NCBI RefSeq assembly: GCF_025148635.1 | Contig: NZ_CP102269.1 | Span: forward strand, 2,666,001-2,730,000 | Direction of reading: 5' to 3' | Source: Butyricimonas virosa | Lineage (GTDB): Bacteria; Bacteroidota; Bacteroidia; Bacteroidales; Marinifilaceae | Length of the DNA stretch: 64,000 nt | Shown here: piece by piece, positions 62,117 to 64,000 of the stretch | How positions within the stretch are numbered: position 1 is the stretch's first letter | Layout: every line of letters begins with the position of its first letter | Position numbers and translations under genes: made by a program | The notes under the pieces: generated by a model | The model's database searches: none | What the model was told of the DNA's origin: nothing | What the model saw: the letters and a program-made list of their open reading frames with translations, nothing else

Positions 62117-62603
62117 CGAATACTTTAATCTCCCCGACTTAATTGAATTGAGTGAGTTTGGTGGAGACTTTCATAAATACCTTGAGGCGGTGTATGAATG
62201 CTTCAAACAGGACTTTATAGCTAAACGCCCTGTGTTTAGAGGCGTGAGGTTGGGATTGAAGAAATATCCATTATCGCAAGACAAGGAGGCTACCTTCTGG
62301 CACATGACATCTGAGGGTGAAGATGAAGCTACAAGAGAACCCGATTTGAGACGCATGGAGAGAATCAAATGGCCTGCTCCAATGATAAACCAATCAGAAC
62401 ATCCTTATTTGAAGGTATGGGAGAATACTCGTGGTAACAAAACAAATGTTCTAATCTTCCACGAAGATGAGGGCTATTTGGTAGTATTACGAAAGGCTAA
62501 AGATTATATTCTGCCTTGGACGGCCTATTTAGTAACCTATAAGTCCCGTAAGGAAAAACTGTTGAAAGAATACGAGGCTTATATAAAAAGCAAGGAGCGA
62601 TAA
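62106..62603 (+). CDS. Possible PBECR/barnase-EndoU-like nuclease-fold protein
   Basis: The protein (165 residues from ATG 62106; an in-frame ATG at 62088 is less likely) overlaps the DUF3800 gene by 11 bp. The C-terminal half (RIKWPAPMI, VWENTRGNKTNVLIFHEDEGYLVVLRKAKDYILPWTAY, split here into short known-looking pieces) recalls the PBECR-type nuclease-like domains found in phage and toxin proteins. The match is from memory and uncertain, and no catalytic residue can be assigned with confidence. Strict coupling to DUF3800 suggests a shared function, possibly effector and partner. Confidence 0.45.
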   Translation: MGNNEYFNLPDLIELSEFGGDFHKYLEAVYECFKQDFIAKRPVFRGVRLGLKKYPLSQDKEATFWHMTSEGEDEATREPDLRRMERIKWPAPMINQSEHPYLKVWENTRGNKTNVLIFHEDEGYLVVLRKAKDYILPWTAYLVTYKSRKEKLLKEYEAYIKSKER

Positions 62604-62737
62604 GAATATCGCCCCCGTTTCTCCTTCAACACATGGTTGCTGAGATGTTGCAAAGGTAATTCTTTTTATGTGCATTTGCAAGAATTCCTCCATCTTTTAA
62701 CTCATTAACGGCTAATTTGTTGCAAAAAACGCGCAAA
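62604..62737. other. Short spacer within the type I operon
   Basis: About 130 bp without a gene. TTAACTCATTAACGG and TAATTTG near its end may be part of an internal promoter, but no full -7 box is present. Confidence 0.3.
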
Positions 62738-63103
62738 ATGACCACTATAGATAAGCAAAATAAAGAAAAATTAGAAGATAAAATCACTAAGTTAGCTGAG
62801 ACTTTGGCGGATATTCAAGAACGTGCAGTGATTGAATACACTCCACTAGTTAATGACATTTGCAACAGAAAGGCTACTAAAGATGAGGTTGACAATCTTC
62901 TAACCTGGATGTTTGATTTTGTAGGGAATGACAAAATGCTTTTGCTTTTCAAGAAAGTATGTCGTACCTATCTATACACATATCCGGAGGTGGTTGGCTT
63001 TTACATTATGGAGTACCGAAAAGATTATGACAGAGAGAGCCTAAAAGGTACAAAATACGAATATCTTCTTGAGGAGGATAAAGAATTTTATGAAGATTTG
63101 TAA
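62738..63103 (+). CDS. Hypothetical protein in the type I operon
   Basis: The protein (121 residues from ATG 62738) is charged and helical, without signal peptide or membrane segments. An upstream TTG at 62717 could extend it by seven residues, but the ATG is more natural. I do not recognise a family. It lies 15 bp before the next small gene and is part of the accessory set after hsdM. Confidence 0.6.
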   Translation: MTTIDKQNKEKLEDKITKLAETLADIQERAVIEYTPLVNDICNRKATKDEVDNLLTWMFDFVGNDKMLLLFKKVCRTYLYTYPEVVGFYIMEYRKDYDRESLKGTKYEYLLEEDKEFYEDL

Positions 63104-63118
63104 TAAGAGAAAGCAAGA

Positions 63119-63418
63119 ATGATTGATTACGATAAATTGAATGAACATTTGTTAGAGATGGCAAAAAATGCAGACGGAGGTATAAAACTATCTGCTTTTA
63201 TGGTTGATCAATTTTTAGGTGGATACCAAAAGATTTCTGAGAAATCCTTGCATGAAGGGATTGAGTATGCCATTGCAAAACAGAAAAAGGAAGTTGAAAG
63301 AATGCCATATGTTAGCAAAGAACAGAAGGAGGCCGAAAAGAATAGAAGAGAATTGATTCTCAAGTTATGCGAGGAACAAATGAAAACTTTTCTTAAAAAT
63401 CAAAACAGATTGCTATAA
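63119..63418 (+). CDS. Small hypothetical protein in the type I operon
   Basis: The 99-residue protein is helical and very rich in Lys and Glu in its second half (about 55-90), suggesting a coiled segment. No family recognised. Its stop codon TAA shares a base with the start codon of the next gene (63418), indicating tight translational coupling to the Abi-type gene. Confidence 0.6.
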   Translation: MIDYDKLNEHLLEMAKNADGGIKLSAFMVDQFLGGYQKISEKSLHEGIEYAIAKQKKEVERMPYVSKEQKEAEKNRRELILKLCEEQMKTFLKNQNRLL

Positions 63419-64000
63419 TGAATGGAATCTCACCACGATACCAAATGAGCATTGTTCAAAATATAAATGACCGCTTATTTGAGTTGTACAAAAGTTATGA
63501 GGATGTCGCCAATTATCTTGATAAGTGGCACATTGTTTATGATTGTTACGGTGACAATGAGAATTTCTACTTCTATTTCAAGGACGAAGAGAGGAAGAAA
63601 CTTGATGTAAAGAAAACGCTGCATCACATTGATGGAGAAACGCTTCTAAAAATAGCCATAGACCTAGGAGTGGAAACTCCTGACTACATACCAAGTATTC
63701 CTGTTTTCAAAAATGAATTGAAATCAAGTTATGAAACGGCAAGTCAAACTTTTGAGAAAGCCTTCAAAAATGTAGAAGAAGATCCAAGTTTAGCTGTTGG
63801 ATTGGCAAACTCTGCATTAGAAAGCATCATAAAAGAAATACTTAAAGATACTAGGATTAATGTTGTATGGGGTGAAAAGGATACATTATATAGTTTAATT
63901 AAAAGCATCACTAAAGCATTTAAATTAACTGCAGAAGTAGGAATGCCTGATGAAATAAAAACAATTTCAACTTCCCTAGTGGGTGCATGCAAAGCTATTG
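63418..64000 (+). CDS. Abortive-infection C-terminal domain protein (cut by window edge)
   Basis: About 194 codons are visible from the ATG at 63418. The N-terminal part is unassigned (SIVQNINDRLFELYKSYEDVANYL). From about residue 120 the sequence ESDPSLAV-like DPSLAVGLANSALESIIKEIL and later EIKTISTSLVGACKAI match the Abi_C domain (PF14355) found in abortive-infection proteins and many restriction loci. The characteristic RN...HG motif would follow beyond the window. It is translationally coupled to the preceding gene. Confidence 0.7.
   Translation, partial: MNGISPRYQMSIVQNINDRLFELYKSYEDVANYLDKWHIVYDCYGDNENFYFYFKDEERKKLDVKKTLHHIDGETLLKIAIDLGVETPDYIPSIPVFKNELKSSYETASQTFEKAFKNVEEDPSLAVGLANSALESIIKEILKDTRINVVWGEKDTLYSLIKSITKAFKLTAEVGMPDEIKTISTSLVGACKAI

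Noticed and set aside
1..64000. CRISPR arrays, tRNA and rRNA genes
   Set aside because: No regularly spaced repeats of CRISPR type, no cloverleaf sequences and no rRNA-like stretches were recognised by eye; a covariance search was not possible.

Overview
The window looks like a chromosome segment from a gut-type member of the order Bacteroidales. The evidence is two SusC/SusD (RagA/RagB) outer-membrane import loci, ECF sigma/FecR regulation, many lipoproteins with a Cys at the signal cleavage site, start regions without strong Shine-Dalgarno sequences, and repeated matches to the Bacteroidetes -7 promoter box TAnnTTTG. The mix of families (DUF4876/DUF6850 barrel operon, PKD-like and DUF4843 lipoproteins, S9 peptidase with TlpA) makes Odoribacteraceae (Butyricimonas/Odoribacter type) a reasonable guess. 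The genus is inference only.

Layout. (1) 1-7476, minus strand: an operon of ECF sigma factor, membrane-anchored CpxP-like protein with a Cys/His-rich tail, 97-residue single-pass membrane protein with a His cluster, TonB-dependent receptor, DUF4876 lipoprotein, DUF6850 beta-barrel and a membrane 4Fe-4S protein cut by the window edge. The first three genes match CnrH/CnrX/CnrY in order of size and topology, which suggests metal-responsive control of an uptake system. (2) 7785-13301: housekeeping and regulatory genes (5'-nucleotidase-type lipoprotein, NifX-like small protein, YbaK/EbsC deacylase, HelD-like helicase, PAS-LuxR regulator). (3) 13606-25935: ECF sigma, FecR anti-sigma, SusC with STN domain, SusD, an unidentified lipoprotein, two TlpA-like thioredoxins and an S9 peptidase. 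This looks like a substrate-induced peptide import and processing locus. (4) 26608-36301: a defence-like island with an archaeal-type ATPase/DUF234 protein, a 1604-residue exonuclease-RecQ-UvrD fusion, and a SIR2-HerA pair (a described anti-phage module). (5) 36681-39460: an intact IS21-family element with 8-bp target duplication and multicopy terminal repeats. (6) 39581-48266: two small XRE regulators, an unknown protein and a second SusC/SusD locus with DUF4843 and PKD-like lipoproteins. (7) 48308-64000: a truncated VOC gene, then a tyrosine recombinase, an IS256-family element with 9-bp target duplication, a 1382-residue membrane-anchored STAND-type NTPase, and a divergent type I restriction operon (XRE, hsdR, hsdM) followed by DUF3800, a possible nuclease-fold protein, two unknown small proteins and an abortive-infection C-terminal-domain protein that runs off the end.

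The most promising candidates for undescribed systems are the CnrYXH-like sigma module driving a TonB/DUF4876/DUF6850/4Fe-4S operon, the membrane-anchored NTPase sharing a short divergent promoter region with the type I operon and its accessory genes, and the exonuclease-RecQ-UvrD fusion next to SIR2-HerA. No tRNA, rRNA or CRISPR array was recognised.
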